A stretch of DNA of 64,000 nucleotides from Sordaria brevicollis. Lineage: Eukaryota; Ascomycota; Sordariomycetes; Sordariales; Sordariaceae. Below, one piece after another: positions 1 through 12,600 of this stretch. How positions within the stretch are numbered: the first letter of the stretch is position 1; every line of letters begins with the position of its first letter. The stretch is from positions 4,836,001 to 4,900,000 of the forward strand of contig JAUTDP010000002.1 in NCBI GenBank assembly GCA_033439795.1. Reading direction: 5' to 3'. A program made the position numbers and the translations under genes. A model generated the notes under the pieces. That model was not told where the DNA came from and searched no databases. It worked only from the letters and a program-made list of their open reading frames with translations.

Positions 1-2712
1 TAAAATTAGAATAGTAATTGTATTCTTTAAAACTTTGAATATGAAGTTAATAGATTTTTTCGTCGGATTTATTACCTATATTAATAATTATTTCGTATTC
101 TTCATTGGTTAAAAAAGTGTTATCGGAGCGGTATACGCCGGGTTTAACCTAGTAGCGGTAAAAACGCTTATATAAGCGGCGAATTTAAAATAGTTTCCTA
201 TTTCCCTTTTTTTAAAATTTATTTTTACTACGGGCTTTTTAACGGTCGGATTCGTTAGCGAAGTCCTATTTCTATTTACTTTAATAATTAAAATAGCGGC
301 CTAAATCGTAAAGTAAGTAATTTGGGCCGCGGTTATATATAATAGTATTTATAGGGGTTGGGGCGGCTTATTAGTAATTCGATTCGGCCGTAACGTAATA
401 AGAACCGTTAGTAAATAAATATTAGGTTTTAAAAGCGGGTAAAATTAAACGAATATTTTCGAATAAAATAAACTTTCTTTCTAATTCGGTTTTTATAAAA
501 TGAACGTTAAAGTCGGTATTATAGCCGCCGAAATTATTAATTAGGTTAAATCGATAAGTTTCGGCTTTTTATTCGACGTATTTAATAAAATTATTAATCG
601 ATATATTATAGGACGGTTCTTAAATTAATTAACGTAGGTTAAGGTAAATAGCGAATTAAATACGGGAATTAATATTAAAAGCGTTGTTATTTTTAAATTC
701 GCAGCTCTAATATAGGATTTGGAAAACCGTAATGCGGATTAGTTTATTAATAATATAATCCTTATACAAGTATTTAATAAAATCGAATTTAACCAAAATT
801 TAATTTTTCGTCGGTTTAAAACGGGCGATTAAAGCGGCCTTCTAAGTATTTAAATCGACCTTATAGGCTATTCGCTACTAAGGATTCAATTAAATTATTT
901 ATTAAATTTTAATTATTTTGTAAAATAATTCGTTGAAATTAAAGCGTAAATATTCGATACGGGCCGGGGTTATAGCGTTCGATATAATAAATTCGAAGAA
1001 TAAATAGACCGATTTATAATAAATATCCCCTTTATATATATAGTATTTATAACTTTAATATTTAGATTTAAATATATTGGGGTAGAAAAAACCGGCCTAT
1101 TTAACTTTCTATCCTTAGAGATTTCCGTTGGGATTATCGCGGTTAAAAGCGTTATTAAAATTAGCGGCGAATTTAATAGCGATTTAATTTAGGGTTTAAA
1201 CGTTATTATTAGCGGTCGCTATTATTATAATTTAGATTATAGTAATAAATTCGGCTCTACCGAATTAATTTTACTAATTTCCGTTCTAATTTTAACCGGT
1301 AAATTAATTTTAAAATTAGTCCTCCCTTTAATTTTAGCCTTAAGTTTAACCGCGTCCTTAGGATTAGGAATTATTATTATTCTAATTATAAGGGCTTATT
1401 TAGGACGTAGGGTTAAAAGATCTTATTCTAAGGTCGAAACCCGAATTAGGTTATTTTATATTTTATCTAAATATAATTTAAATGGTATTAATTAGAAGTT
1501 TTATAAATTTAAGGATTTAATTGGCTATTTTCGATAAAAAAGTTGCTAAATTTAATAACGGTTTTTAAAATACTTAAAATTGTAATTAATTTAGTTTAAT
1601 TAGAACGTTCGGTAGGTTTTAAATTAATTATTGGTAATTATTATAAGAAATTTTTAACGTTATATCCGGTAAGTAATTATTAAGAGAATATATCGAATTG
1701 GTTAAAAGAGGAAAAGGATTTCGAAAGGGGTTGTAAAATTGGGATAGAATTTTTTCCCTTCTTTTATCGGTTTAATAGGGTAGGGACGGGGTAAAAATGA
1801 CTTTGCGTTAATTTTTTATTTTTTCCTTTAAATTCCTTATTATTTTAACTTTTTCTTTACTTTTATTTTTCGACCTATTAAATTCTATTTTATAAAACCT
1901 AAGTTAGGGACGAAAATTATTTTGAAGGAAGAGCGGCCTTATAATGGATCGGTTTCGGTATTAAGTAATGTCCTCGTTATCCGTAACCGATTTTACGGTT
2001 ATTCGAAAATTTAAACTAGTATTTTCCGTTAGCTTATTTTTAAAATTGCCTTCCCAATAGAGTTTTTCGGTTGGGTTTAAACCGAGCGAATTAGCGGTTT
2101 AATCCTTTTAGAATAAAGGAGAATTTAGCGGTCGGGGTTTTCGCTATATATAATTATTAGTTTAAATTAATAAAAGAAAGGATGGAATATCAATTTATAT
2201 AGGAAACGGGTTGCTTTAAATTAATTATAATTTATAATAGGCTTTAAAGTCTTTTATATAATTCTAAGAGTCTTCTATTAATATAAAAGATTAGGTAAGT
2301 GCCCCCTACGGATTTAAATTAGATTATACTATAAGTAGTATCTTAAGGGCGTTTAAAAACTCTTCGTTATTTATATTAGTTCGAGGTAGGGTATATATTA
2401 ATAATAGTTATAATATATAGGAGGGCTCCCGAAATAGGTATATTAGGGATTGAATTTTTCGTACTATTATTTAACGTATTTTATTTTAATATTTAGTTCG
2501 CAATTTAAAAGAGCCGGGTAATTACGGATATAAAATATCTTTTAACCCGGGGGTTATATTAAAAACGAACTTAAATTCGATATATTAATATTTTCTTACC
2601 TCGGGGCAAATTTTAGTACTCGAAGTATTAACGGCGGTAATAATTTGGCTACGCCTCTTTAATTTAGGCCGGGCTTTAAATTCGGATTTAGTATTAATTT
2701 TACGATTAATTA

Positions 2713-2964
2713 CGGTAGAATAACGTCGAATTCCCGTAAAAGACGAAATTAAATACCTCTCCGATTCGGGTCGGGCGTTAATTTAAAAATTAATATCGGT
2801 AGAAAAATAACGACTTTCTATAAAAAACGAAATTTAATACCTCTCTAATTCAGTTCGGATTTTAATTTAATAGCTAGCGTCGGTAAAAGAACGTCGAATT
2901 CCTAAAAAAAACGAAGTTCGACACTTCTTTAATTAAATTTCAATTGCCTATAGTAAATTAGGTA
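2713..2964 (-). repeat. Three 84-bp tandem units in family III copy A
   Basis: Units start at 2713, 2797 and 2881. Each begins CGGTA and carries CGAA...TACCTCTC at the same offset. A more decayed fourth unit seems to precede them (about 2629-2712). The 84-bp period equals 28 codons, and the minus-strand frame through the array is nearly open, with motifs such as FTGIRRYST and SERYLISSF recurring. This suggests an internal repeat in the protein encoded upstream of the gag core. Copy B has the same array at 6681-6932. Confidence 0.75.
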
Positions 2965-3798
2965 TAGATTTATCGTTTAAAATAATATAGGGGTTATTTT
3001 TATCGGTTTTTAAACCGGTATTTATTTCGCTTTTAAGAGCGGAAACGTTTATTTTATTTAAGGAAAGTAATGGGTTATAAGAGTAATATAAACCGGAGTT
3101 TAATATAAGTAGGTATTATAAACCTATAATAATTATATATTTCGTATATAATATTTAATTTTATACGTATTCGGGGTCTAAAACGTTATAATAAAAGAAG
3201 ATAGGGTAGTTACTAAATTTATAATTAAGTTCTATACCGTCGTTATTATTTTAGGAAAATAAATCGTTTTAATTATCGAATTAATTAAGAGAATTTTGAA
3301 TATCGGGCGTAAGCGGGACGAATTATTCGACTTATAGAAATATAATAAAGGATTAATCGTCTTCGGTAAATTTAATAACTTATTTAAAAAGGCTTTTAGA
3401 AATATAATAATCTAAATCCTAATAAGCCGGATATAGGGGCAATACTATTAACCGTTTCGTAATTCGAATCGACGTTGATAATATTAATTCGGTATTTAAA
3501 AATTGTAATAAGGAGTCGATAACCGCTTTAAATCGTCTTTTTAAACCGTTTAACGCAATTCGGTATTATAACGTTACCGGATTCGCGTAGACGAAGTCCG
3601 ATACGTACTAAAGGTCCCGTTAGATTATAGGGTCTTTAGGGTCGAATATAGGTATTAATAATTAATAAAATAGGATGAAAAATAATAACGACGCGAAGCG
3701 GGGCTAAACCGAAGCGTTAAAAGATTCCTTGGGTTGGGTATCCGCTACGAAATTTCTAAAAAAAAAGAAGAATATTAATAACCAAAGTTATTATTAGG

Positions 3799-4048
3799 TA
3801 TTATTTATTAAATAGTATAAATTTACAACGTAAAGTCCTTAATAGATTAAATAATTATAGAATACAATAATTAATTTAGGAGAGAGATCGAATCGAGGCT
3901 CGACTTTTCGGCTATTTATTTATATATAGGAGTCAATTCGGGTCGTCCTTAACCCGACTCTTACGATACCTAAAGGAGAAGGTAAATCCACGACCGACTT
4001 GATATCGAATCGTAGCTCGTCCCGACCTATTCCCTCCTTCCCTTCACA
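3799..4048 (-). repeat. Putative 5' LTR of family III copy A
   Basis: The outer end reads TTCACA on the plus strand (minus-strand start TGTGAA), the usual TG...CA form. A segment of the same 250-bp length and order sits at 7784-8033 in copy B, where the terminal CA has become TA. A TATA-like run lies about 120 bp inside the minus-strand start. The inner boundary at 3799 is inferred from a TATTATTT (ex-TG) start and could be off by tens of bases. No second LTR of this copy is in the window. Confidence 0.45.
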
Positions 4049-5002
4049 TTCGTTTAATATCGAAAGTTATAAGTTTTTTAGGTTTGTAATTTATTTTTAA
4101 TTTAATTTCTAAGGACGTTTCTATAGCGTATAATAATTAGTATTAAGAGGGCTATAATTGCGTTTACACTTATCCTATATATTATTTTATCTTTATAGCG
4201 AATCCTACGGTGTATTTAGGATGGTATATTTCTAGTTTTATTTCGATATTTATTCTTTATTATTTTTTTCTTATAATTATTGGATTACTAAGATTCTTAG
4301 TCTTATTATTTTAAGGTATTGAGTCCGCTTTAGCTAATTTGGTTGGAAGTTTGAAATTTAATTTCGTCCTTATTATTATTTGAAATAGGGATGAAAAATA
4401 ACCCTAAATAACTATTACTACTATAATAATTAGGAAAGGAATTATATTAAAAATTTTTAATAAAATTAAAAGAATAGAGAGGGGAATAGATTTATAGGGG
4501 AGAAAGGAGTAATTTAATAATAGGAATATCTTTTTCGATTTAATTATATTTTTTTTTTATTTATTATAGAAGTAGGGTTAGGAAGTTTTAAAGATTTGAT
4601 TAAAGAGTTGATTTTTACTAAATTGAAGAATATTTTTATTTTAAAGATTAAATAAAGTCTAATTATTATTTTAGTAAAAATTGTTTAACCTTTTTTCTTT
4701 TCTTTCTAATTACCCTTTTTTCCTTTTATTCCTTTAGAATTTTCCTTCTTTCTATATAAAAATCCGAAATTCATTCTATAATTTTCTTTCTTAATTTACT
4801 TAATGTACTATTGTTATGCTTCCTTTAAATTAGCTCATTATGATATATCCTTGTCCTGTACCTCTTTTCTCAGATTATGACCAGGGAAAATCCCTGGAAG
4901 AATTCCTCCAGAATGAAAAACTACGAAAAATTTTCGAAAAAATTCGGAAAAAAATCTGCTGTTTAGCCGTGTACCCTTGTACCTGTTTATCCGCCCCATC
5001 TC
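4049..5002. other. Spacer between family III copies, with an unmutated patch
   Basis: From 4049 to about 4790 the DNA is AT-rich without a recognisable frame. From about 4790 to 5002 CpA and TpG reappear at normal frequency, so this patch has escaped RIP and is probably single-copy host sequence trapped between repeats. It contains the perfect inverted repeat CCAGGGAAAATCCCTGG (about 4881-4897) and CGAAAAATTTTCG just after it. The 106-codon open frame crossing the right edge runs into the RIP-mutated element and is not taken as a gene. Confidence 0.5.
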
Positions 5003-6680
5003 AATATATAGTATTTATAACCTTAATATTCAAATTTAAATATATCGGAGTAAAGAAAATTAATTTATTTAATTTTCTATCTCTAGAAATTTCCATTAGG
5101 ATTATTATAATTAAAAATATTATTAAAATTAACGGCGAATTTAATAATAATTTAATTTAAAATTTAAACGTTATTATTAATAATCGTTATTATTATAACT
5201 TAAATTATAATAATAAATTTAATTCTACCGAATTAATCTTACTAATTTCTATTTTAGTTTTAATTAGTAAATTAATTTTAAAATTAATCCTCCCCTTAAT
5301 TTTAATTTTAAACCTAACCGCGTCCTTAAAATTAAAAATTGCCGCTACTTTAATTATATAAACCTATATAGGACGTAAAGTTAAAAAATTTTACTCTAAA
5401 GTCGAAATCCGAATTAGGTTATTTTATATTTCGTTTAAATATAATTTAAACGGTATTAATTAAAGGTCCTATTAATTTAAAGATCTAATTGGCCGCTTTT
5501 AATAAGAAAATTATTAGGTTTAGTAACGGCTTTTAAAGTATTTAAAACCGTAATTAATTCGGTTTAATTAAAGCGTTTAATAAATTTTAAATTAATTACT
5601 AATAATTATTATAAGAAATTTTTAACGTTATATCCGGTAAATAATTATTAAAAGAACGTATTAAATTAATTAAAAGAGGAAAAAAGTTTCGAAAAGGGTT
5701 ACAAAATCGGGATAAAATTTTCTCCCTTTTTTTATTAATCCAATAGAATAAGGACGGGGTAAAAATAACTTTACATTAATTCTTCGTTCTTTCTTCTATA
5801 TTCTTTATTCCGTTAATTCCTTCTTTATTTTTATTTTTCGATTTATTAAGCTTTATTTCGTAAGACCTAAATTAAAGACGAAAATTATTTTAAAGGAAGA
5901 ACGGCCTTATAATAAATTAATTTTAATACCGAATAGCGTCCTTATTATCTATAACCGATTTTATAATTATTCGAAAATTTAAATTAATATTTTTTATCGG
6001 CTCATCTTTAAAATTACCTTCCCGATAAAATTTTTAAACTAAATTTAAGCCGAACGAATTAATAATTTAATCCTCTTAAAATAAAAGAGAATTTAATAGT
6101 CGGGGTTTTCGTTATATATAATTATTAATTTAAATTAATAAAGGAAGGAACGGGGTATCGATTTATATAGGAGATAAATTACTTTAAATTAATTATAATT
6201 TATAATAGGCTTTAAAATTTTTTATATAATTCTAAAAATCTTTTATTAATATAGAAAATTAAGTAAATACCCCCTATAAATTTAAATTAAATTATATTAT
6301 AATTAATATTCTAAGGGCGTTTAAAAGTTCCTTATTATTTATATTAGTTCGAAATAAAGTATATATTAATAATAATTATAATATATAAAAAGGTTCTTAA
6401 AATAGGTATATTAAAAATTAAATCTTTCGTATTATTATATAATGTATTTTATTTTAATATTTAATTTATAATTTAAAAGAGCCGGGCAATTATAAATATA
6501 AAATATCCTTTAACCCGGGGGTTATATTAAAAACGAATTTAAATTCGATATATTAATATTTTCCTACCTCGGGGCGGATTTTAATATTCGAAATACTAAT
6601 AATAGCAATAATTTAACTACGCCTCTCCAATTCGGATTAGGCTTCAAATTCGAATTTAATATTAATTTTATAATTAATTA

Positions 6681-6932
6681 TAGTAAAATAATATCGAATT
6701 CCTATAGGAAACGAAATTAAATACCTTTCCGATTCGGGTTAAATTTCAATTTAAAAATTAATATCGGTAAAAAAATAATAACTTCCCGTAGGAAACGAAG
6801 TCTAATACCTTTCCAATTCGGTTCGGGCTTTAATTTAATAATTAATAACGGTAGAAGAACGTCGAATTCCTAAAGGAAATAAAATTCGATACTTCTTTAA
6901 TTAAATTTCAATTACTTATAGTAAATTAAATA
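6681..6932 (-). repeat. Three 84-bp tandem units in family III copy B
   Basis: Units start at 6681, 6765 and 6849 with the same spacing and sequence pattern as the array at 2713-2964. The array therefore belonged to the element before the two copies separated and is not a later slippage event. Confidence 0.75.
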
Positions 6933-7783
6933 TAGATTTATTGTTTAAAACGGTATAGGGATTATCCTTATCGGTTTTTAAACCTGTATTTATTTTACTT
7001 TTAAAAGCGGAAACGTTTATTTTATTTAAAGAGGGTAACGAATTATAAAAGTAATATAAATTGGAATTTAATATAAAAAAATATTATAAATTTATAATAA
7101 TTACGTATTTTATATATAGTATTTAATTTTATATATATTTAAAGTCTAAAATATTATAATAAAAGAAAACGGAGTAATTACCAAATTTATAATTAAATTC
7201 TATACCGTCGTTATTACTTTAGGAAAATAAATCGTTTTAATTATTAAATTAATTAAAAGAATTTTAAATATCGGGTATAAATAGGACGAATTCTTATACC
7301 CGTCGTAATTCGATTTAAAGAAATATAATAGGGGATTAATCGTTTTAAATAAATTTAACGGCTTATTTAAAAAAAATTTTTAAAGATATAATAATCTAAA
7401 CCCTAATAAATTAAATATAAGGGTAATATTATTAATCGTTTCGTAATTCGAATCGACGTTAATAAGGTTAATTCGGTTTCTAAAAATTATAGTAAAGAAT
7501 TAATAACCGCTTTTAATCGTCTTTTCGAATTATTTAATATAATTTAATATTATAGTATTATCGGATTCGCGTAAACGAAATTTAATACGTACCGAAGGTC
7601 CTATTAAATTATAAAATCTTTAAAATCGAATATAAATATTAATAATTAATAAAATAAAGATTAAAAATAATAACGATACGAAGCGGGGTTAAACCGAAGC
7701 GTTAAAAAACTCTTCGAGTTAGGTATTTACTACGAAATTTCTAAAAGAAAGGAAGAATATTAATAGCTAAAGTTATTATTAAA

Positions 7784-8033
7784 TATTATTTATTAAATAG
7801 TATAAATTTACGACGTAAAATCCTTAATAAATTAGATAATTATAGAATACGATAATTAATTTAAGAGAGAAATCGAATCGAAGTTTGACTTCTCGGCTAT
7901 CTACTTATATATAAGAATCAATTCGGGTCGTCCCTAACCCGACTCTTACAATACCTAAAGAAGAAGGTAAATCTACAACCGATTTAATATCGAGTCGTAG
8001 CTCGTCTCGACCTATTCCCTTCTTTCCTTCATA
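7784..8033 (-). repeat. Putative 5' LTR of family III copy B
   Basis: Aligns with 3799-4048 (both 250 bp). The plus-strand end is TTCATA, the RIP form of TTCACA. The inner edge is inferred in the same way and is approximate. Confidence 0.45.
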
Positions 8034-8291
8034 GGGGGTAATATTACGGTATTAGTGGATAAAGTCCTTATTTAGCGGACCGGTTATCGTTCGGGCGGTT
8101 ATTTAATAAAGGTTGACCGTATTAGCGTACGTAATTGCGTGCCGCCTTCGTAGGTCGCTTGCGCCTAGGTATAAAACCTTGGCGCGGGGCGTACCCTTTA
8201 TTCGTTTCTTCTTTTCTTCTTTATCTTATAATTCTACAATAAACTTGGATTCAACGTGTTAAGCTTGTCTTTCGTGACTACGTCGCTCGTG
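8034..8291 (+). repeat. Promoter-bearing LTR-like fragment, family unknown
   Basis: The segment begins just after copy B of family III, with GGGGG followed by TAATATTACGG, which looks like a polypurine tract and an LTR start (TG changed to TA). It has a TATA box (GGTATAAAACC, about 8176-8186) followed by a GC-rich stretch and a pyrimidine-rich stretch, as in LTR promoters. TpG and CpA survive in its second half. It ends where family I similarity begins (about 8292). No second copy was found in the window, so the LTR reading is an inference. Confidence 0.35.
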
Positions 8292-8827
8292 ATAGAGGAA
8301 GTAAGAGGTATAAGAAGCTTAGGAAATGGAAAAAATATAGGAAGATACGGTTATAGCGCCGGAGGAGGCCCTAGAGATAGAAACGTAGTAGGAGGAGTAT
8401 AGGAGGAGGAGGAGGTTATTACATTTAAAAATAGCGGTTATAAAGACTTTTCTAATAAAGATTTCAATTATTTTATATAATAATAATTAGCCGTATAATT
8501 TCTTTTAAAGGGAGGTAGTATTATAAGTTTAATTATAATTATACGTAATTGGTATATTACTATTACGTATTTGTACTTATATAGTAATCGCTTCCTAAAA
8601 CGTATTATTGTATTCGGGATAGTCCCGCCCGTATGGGATATTATATTACTGCTTACCGCCTATACGGTTAGGGTTATTTGACCGCGCGTGATTAGCGCGT
8701 TCCCGTCGCGCCCTATAAAGGGCGGGCTTCCTACGTATACTTTCTACTTTTCCTCTTTCTTCCTCTATACAATTATATATATCTACATCTACCACTTACC
8801 TTTGCATTGACTGTCCCTGTGATACCA
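8292..8827 (+). mobile_element. Family I Gypsy, 3' fragment with LTR
   Basis: From about 8292 the sequence matches 16060-16301 of the full family I element (basic 3' end of the internal region and polypurine tract AAAGGGAGGT). It then runs into an LTR at 8516-8827. Everything 5' of this is missing. The right end abuts the integrase part of family II, so this was a second insertion into the same host element, 525 bp from the full copy and in the same orientation. Confidence 0.75.
8516..8827 (+). repeat. LTR of family I (fragment copy), 312 bp
   Basis: Starts TAGTAT (ex-TGGTAT) and ends ATACCA, so the termini are inverted. It holds the TATA box CCTATAAAGG (TATAAAG at 8714-8720) and a CGGGAT/GTCCCG hairpin. 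It is the least mutated of the three family I LTRs: TTGCATTGACTGTCCCTGTG at its 3' end keeps its TpG and CpA. Confidence 0.8.
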
Positions 8828-9352
8828 ACGATAAAATCGATAACGATAGTACGTATTAGTAATATATTCTCAAAATAAATTAATTAATAATTTCCGATTA
8901 GCACGCTTCGATCGGTCTAATTAAAATTATAGACGGGGTAATTTTAAATATAAACTTTAATAAAATAGGATTTCTTAAGGAAGGAAAAACCCTTAAAATC
9001 GTATATTATTTTATTTCGTCCGAAATAATACTTTTCGTTATAAATTTTTTAAAATACTTTTTAAATACAATCGAAAAGGATATATAAAATTTTAATTCTA
9101 TTATTTTACTCATTATATAATAATTTTTATTAATTTATAATAAAGGGATATTTAAAACGATAAAAACCGCTACCGTCTTCGGTTATATAATCCTTTAAAT
9201 CTTTTAATATTTTAACGAACTTTGTATTTTTCTTATAAGCTTAAACAAAATATTTACAAATTATTTCGCTTATAATTACTTTAGAATAAATATAAAAAAC
9301 TTCCCTTATAAATTAAATATTATTTAAAATTATTTTTCCTTTAAAGTTTCTA
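8828..9352 (-). mobile_element. Family II Gypsy, integrase zinc-binding segment (displaced piece)
   Basis: The minus-strand frame reads as the H2C2 zinc-binding domain of a Gypsy integrase leading into the catalytic core: a YYFGRNK-like part, then YPVYNFNQTDR (the two Cys codons of CxxC changed to Tyr by TGC to TAC), then a segment ending IDFI at 8828. It continues the family II polyprotein whose RNase H domain ends at 16631. The two halves are separated by the full family I element. The left break is the insertion of the family I fragment. The rest of the integrase and the 3' LTR are not found. Confidence 0.75.
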
Positions 9353-9666
9353 TTATATTATAGGCCTAGCCGTAACTGCACGTGATTAGTATATTGCTAT
9401 TACGTACTTGTACTCGTATAGTAGTCGCTTCCTAAGACGTATTACTATATTCGGGATAATCCCGCCCGTACAGGATATTGCGTTACTACTCACCGCCTAT
9501 ACGGTTAGGGTTACTTGATTGCGCGTAATTAGCGCGTTCCTATCGCGCCCTATAAAGGGCGGGCCTCTTATATATATTTTCTTCCTTTTCCTCTTTCTTC
9601 TTCTATATAATTATATATATTTATATTTATTATTTACTTTTATATTAATTATCCCTATAATAATTA
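9353..9666 (+). repeat. 5' LTR of family I
   Basis: Aligns with 16302-16616 and 8516-8827. TATA box TATAAAG at 9551. It carries the hairpin CGGGATAATCCCG and the near-palindrome GCGCGTAATTAGCGCG also seen in the 3' LTR. The first 200 bp keep some TpG/CpA (ACTGCACGTGATTAG). The ends are fuzzy by a few bases because RIP has changed the terminal TG and CA. Confidence 0.8.
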
Positions 9667-12600
9667 ATTACACCTTTAAAATAACGCGTTTACGTGTAAT
9701 TTTATTTTATTCAAAATAAATCGCCTATTTCCCGCTCGCCGTATACGAACCGTCGAATTAACGTATTTCCTTTATTATTAAATCCCTTTATTTAATTAAA
9801 TAAGGGAGGGTTTTTATATTTAATAGATAAAAAGATTTATAACGATTAAGCGATCTTAATTATACCGTTTTCTATATTTTATAACGGCGATAACGACCCT
9901 ATAATTTTCTCCCCTAATAATACGTCGAATATTCTCCTTAATATTCCGGCTTTTAATATTAATTTTATTAATTTTGATAATACCGCTATTTTAAAAACCT
10001 TATATAATATTATTAATAGTAATAATAGTTTAATTCTTAATATTAATATCGTCCGCGCCGCTTTTTACGAATTTATTTCCAATAAGGATATTAAAAAGAT
10101 TTTTATAAATTTCGGTAATAATAAAGAATTTTATTTCGTCCTTTATAATTATTTCGATTGCGCTTTTTTAATTATTAAAGAAACCGTTTTCGTATTTATC
10201 GTTTAATTATTCGACCGCGCTTATTAGCGCTTTTGTAACGATTATATATTTATCCGCGATTAGAATAATAATTTTATTAATTAATTTAATATAATTTTCA
10301 TCGATTTTAGAAACCTTTAAGCGTTATACGCCGCTTTTTAAAAGGAATATTCCGATTTTAAAACCTAATATAATAAATTTAATATTTAAATTACCGTTAT
10401 ATTTTTAACCTTAATAATTTTAACCCCGCCGTTCCGGGTATTAATAATATTTATAAATAAACGGTCGCTAACCCCCCCGTTTTTATCGGTTTTAAAAAGG
10501 ACCCCGCTAAATATATTCGTATTTTCCGCTTTTAATATATAATTATTTAAATTTAATAAATTTATAATTTGATATTATTTTAAGACGAACGTTAAAAAAT
10601 TTTACGTATAATTATATTATTCGGCTCCGACTTTAAATTTAATATTAACGATTTTATTGAAATTATTATAACCGAAAATAATAAAAACGTTTAGGAATAG
10701 AAGATGGGCGTTAAATTTATATAATATTTAATTAAACGTTTTGAAATAATTAATATTAAATAAAATATTTAACGTCGTTTAACCGAATATTATTAATTTA
10801 ATAAGAATTTTATTAATTTCGAAATAGAATTAACGTCTTTAATAATTATTTACGGCCTAATTAAAATTTAAAAAGTCGAATATTTAAAGAATAAAATTTC
10901 TAAACGTATTTATAACGTTAGCATTTATTATAAACCCCCTATTAATAACGCTTAGGATAAATAATTAGAAATATATTATAAAATCGTTGACGCATAGGAC
11001 GATACCGATTACTATACTTATATAACCCGTAGTATTTTTAATAATACCCTTAATAATAACGTTAATATTAATTCTAATAATAATTCCAATTCTACTATTA
11101 GTAATTCCAATTCTACTTTTAACCCTAATAATTATACCGTTAATTAAGGCGGTAATAAAATAAATCTCGATACTATTAGCTTTATTAATATTATTTACTC
11201 TAATATATTAAATTAACGTATACGTAATAGTTTTCATCGTTATTATAGTTAATGTAGTTATTTAATTAAAAATTACCTTCGTTCTATTAATTATAATCCT
11301 TAAGGCCCCGTTAATAAAAATAACCGTCGTAATAGCAATTATAATTATAGTAAGAATAATAATAATAATAATAATAATACTATTAACGTTCGTAGTATTA
11401 ATACCCCCGCTATTAACCCGATTCCTGCCCCGGTTATTAACCCGGCTCTTATTCAACCCGCTAAATAAATTATTAGCGGCGAATATTATAATAATTAAAA
11501 AAATATTTAACTTCTATATATAATTACGTATAAAAGCCCGAATTAATATTATTAAAAAAGTAAATTTTAAATTATAAATTAAAGGATTTAAAGGAAATAC
11601 GAATTTAATTTTTAAATAGTTCTATATCCTTAAATTTAATATTCTTATTATTTTATATATATACCGGATCGCGTAAAGATTATTATATTATTTTAATAAA
11701 TAATGGTTATTCCGTTTACGCTTTTTTAAATTCTTTATTTATAAAAAAGAATAACCTCCTGCGTTTTAAACTTTTACGATTAAAGAAATTAATTTTTATT
11801 AATAAAATTATTAAAAGTATTATTTTTAAGGGAGTCCGCGCCCGATTTTATATTAATCTTTATATAAAAATTATTACCTTTTACGTTTATAATATTTTTA
11901 AAAATTATTTTATTATTTTTAATTTCTTATAAATATAATATTATCGATTTAAAATTAATTATAATAATTATACCGTCTATTTTATTTAATACCGTTGCCG
12001 CTACCTCCCTTTAAATTTTTCTAATAAATAGATTATTATATTTAAAAGCTTTATTAATCGTATTATAATAATAATTATTCGCTTACTATTACGATTAAAT
12101 ACCCCGATTTCAACCTTACCGCCGCCTTTACTCCCTAAATCCCCTAAGATAACTTTATAATTAAAATCCGCTTTTTAAATTACCCCGCAAATAATATTAA
12201 TCTTTAAACTATTACCCTCTTCCCTAATCCTTAAGAATAAACCTATTTTAACTCCCTCTTTAATTACTAAAATTAAATAATATAATAATTTTCTACATTA
12301 TATTAATAACCTTATAAAAATTCTAATTGTTAATCGAATTGAAATTAAAATATAGGGAATTTTTAATACGGCCGCCCTTTTCGTTAAAATTAAAAACCCT
12401 ACGGTTTACGAATTATATATTTATTTAAATAGCCGTTATATTTCTATTAGAACGGTATACCCGATATAATTATAATATTTTATACGTATTAATAACGTAT
12501 TTAACGCGGCCGATATAAAAGAATTTAACGCTATTATATTTAATTATATATACGAAAAATAAAATTTTAAGCCCTTAATTACTAATTACGCTGCGTTAAA

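Larger units (their letters stand above)
1..4048 (-). mobile_element. Ty3/Gypsy element, family III copy A (5' part, RIP-mutated, runs off left edge)
   Basis: Read on the minus strand, the element starts with TGTGAAGGG at 4048, has an LTR-like segment of about 250 bp with a TATA-type run (3912-3928), and then a long frame broken only by TAA/TAG codons of the kind RIP makes from CAA, CAG and TGG. Near 1400-1100 the frame is Asn/Gln/Gly-rich. It then meets a GFF.P motif, typical of the start of the fungal Gypsy capsid (gag) domain, and continues to the window edge with a gag-like stretch containing NGSYYVTAESNY (around 400). The matching half of the repeat is copy B at 5003-8033. No protease, reverse transcriptase or integrase is inside the window. 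CpA and TpG are almost absent while CpG is kept. The Gypsy assignment rests on gag resemblance and is weaker than for families I and II. Confidence 0.65.
5003..8033 (-). mobile_element. Ty3/Gypsy element, family III copy B (5' part, RIP-mutated)
   Basis: This block aligns with 1041-4048 over its whole length in the same order and orientation: same LTR-like end, same 84-bp array, same pre-gag frame. It begins at 5003, exactly where similarity to copy A (about 1041) starts, at ATATATAGTATTTATAAC. It is therefore cut just inside the gag core and cannot be a whole element. Many G and C positions still present in copy A are A or T here, so copy B has been hit harder. Read on the minus strand, the coding frame is full of TAA/TAG. 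Confidence 0.7.

Noticed and set aside
4840..5160. 106-codon open frame between the family III copies
   Set aside because: It starts in the unmutated patch and reads into the RIP-mutated element in the wrong strand for its coding frame.
8828..9352. Reading this piece as an independent transposon
   Set aside because: Its minus frame continues the family II polyprotein after RNase H, so it is better explained as family II split by insertions.
11262..11456. 64-codon minus frame in family I
   Set aside because: A shadow of the Asn-rich gag tail read on the other strand.
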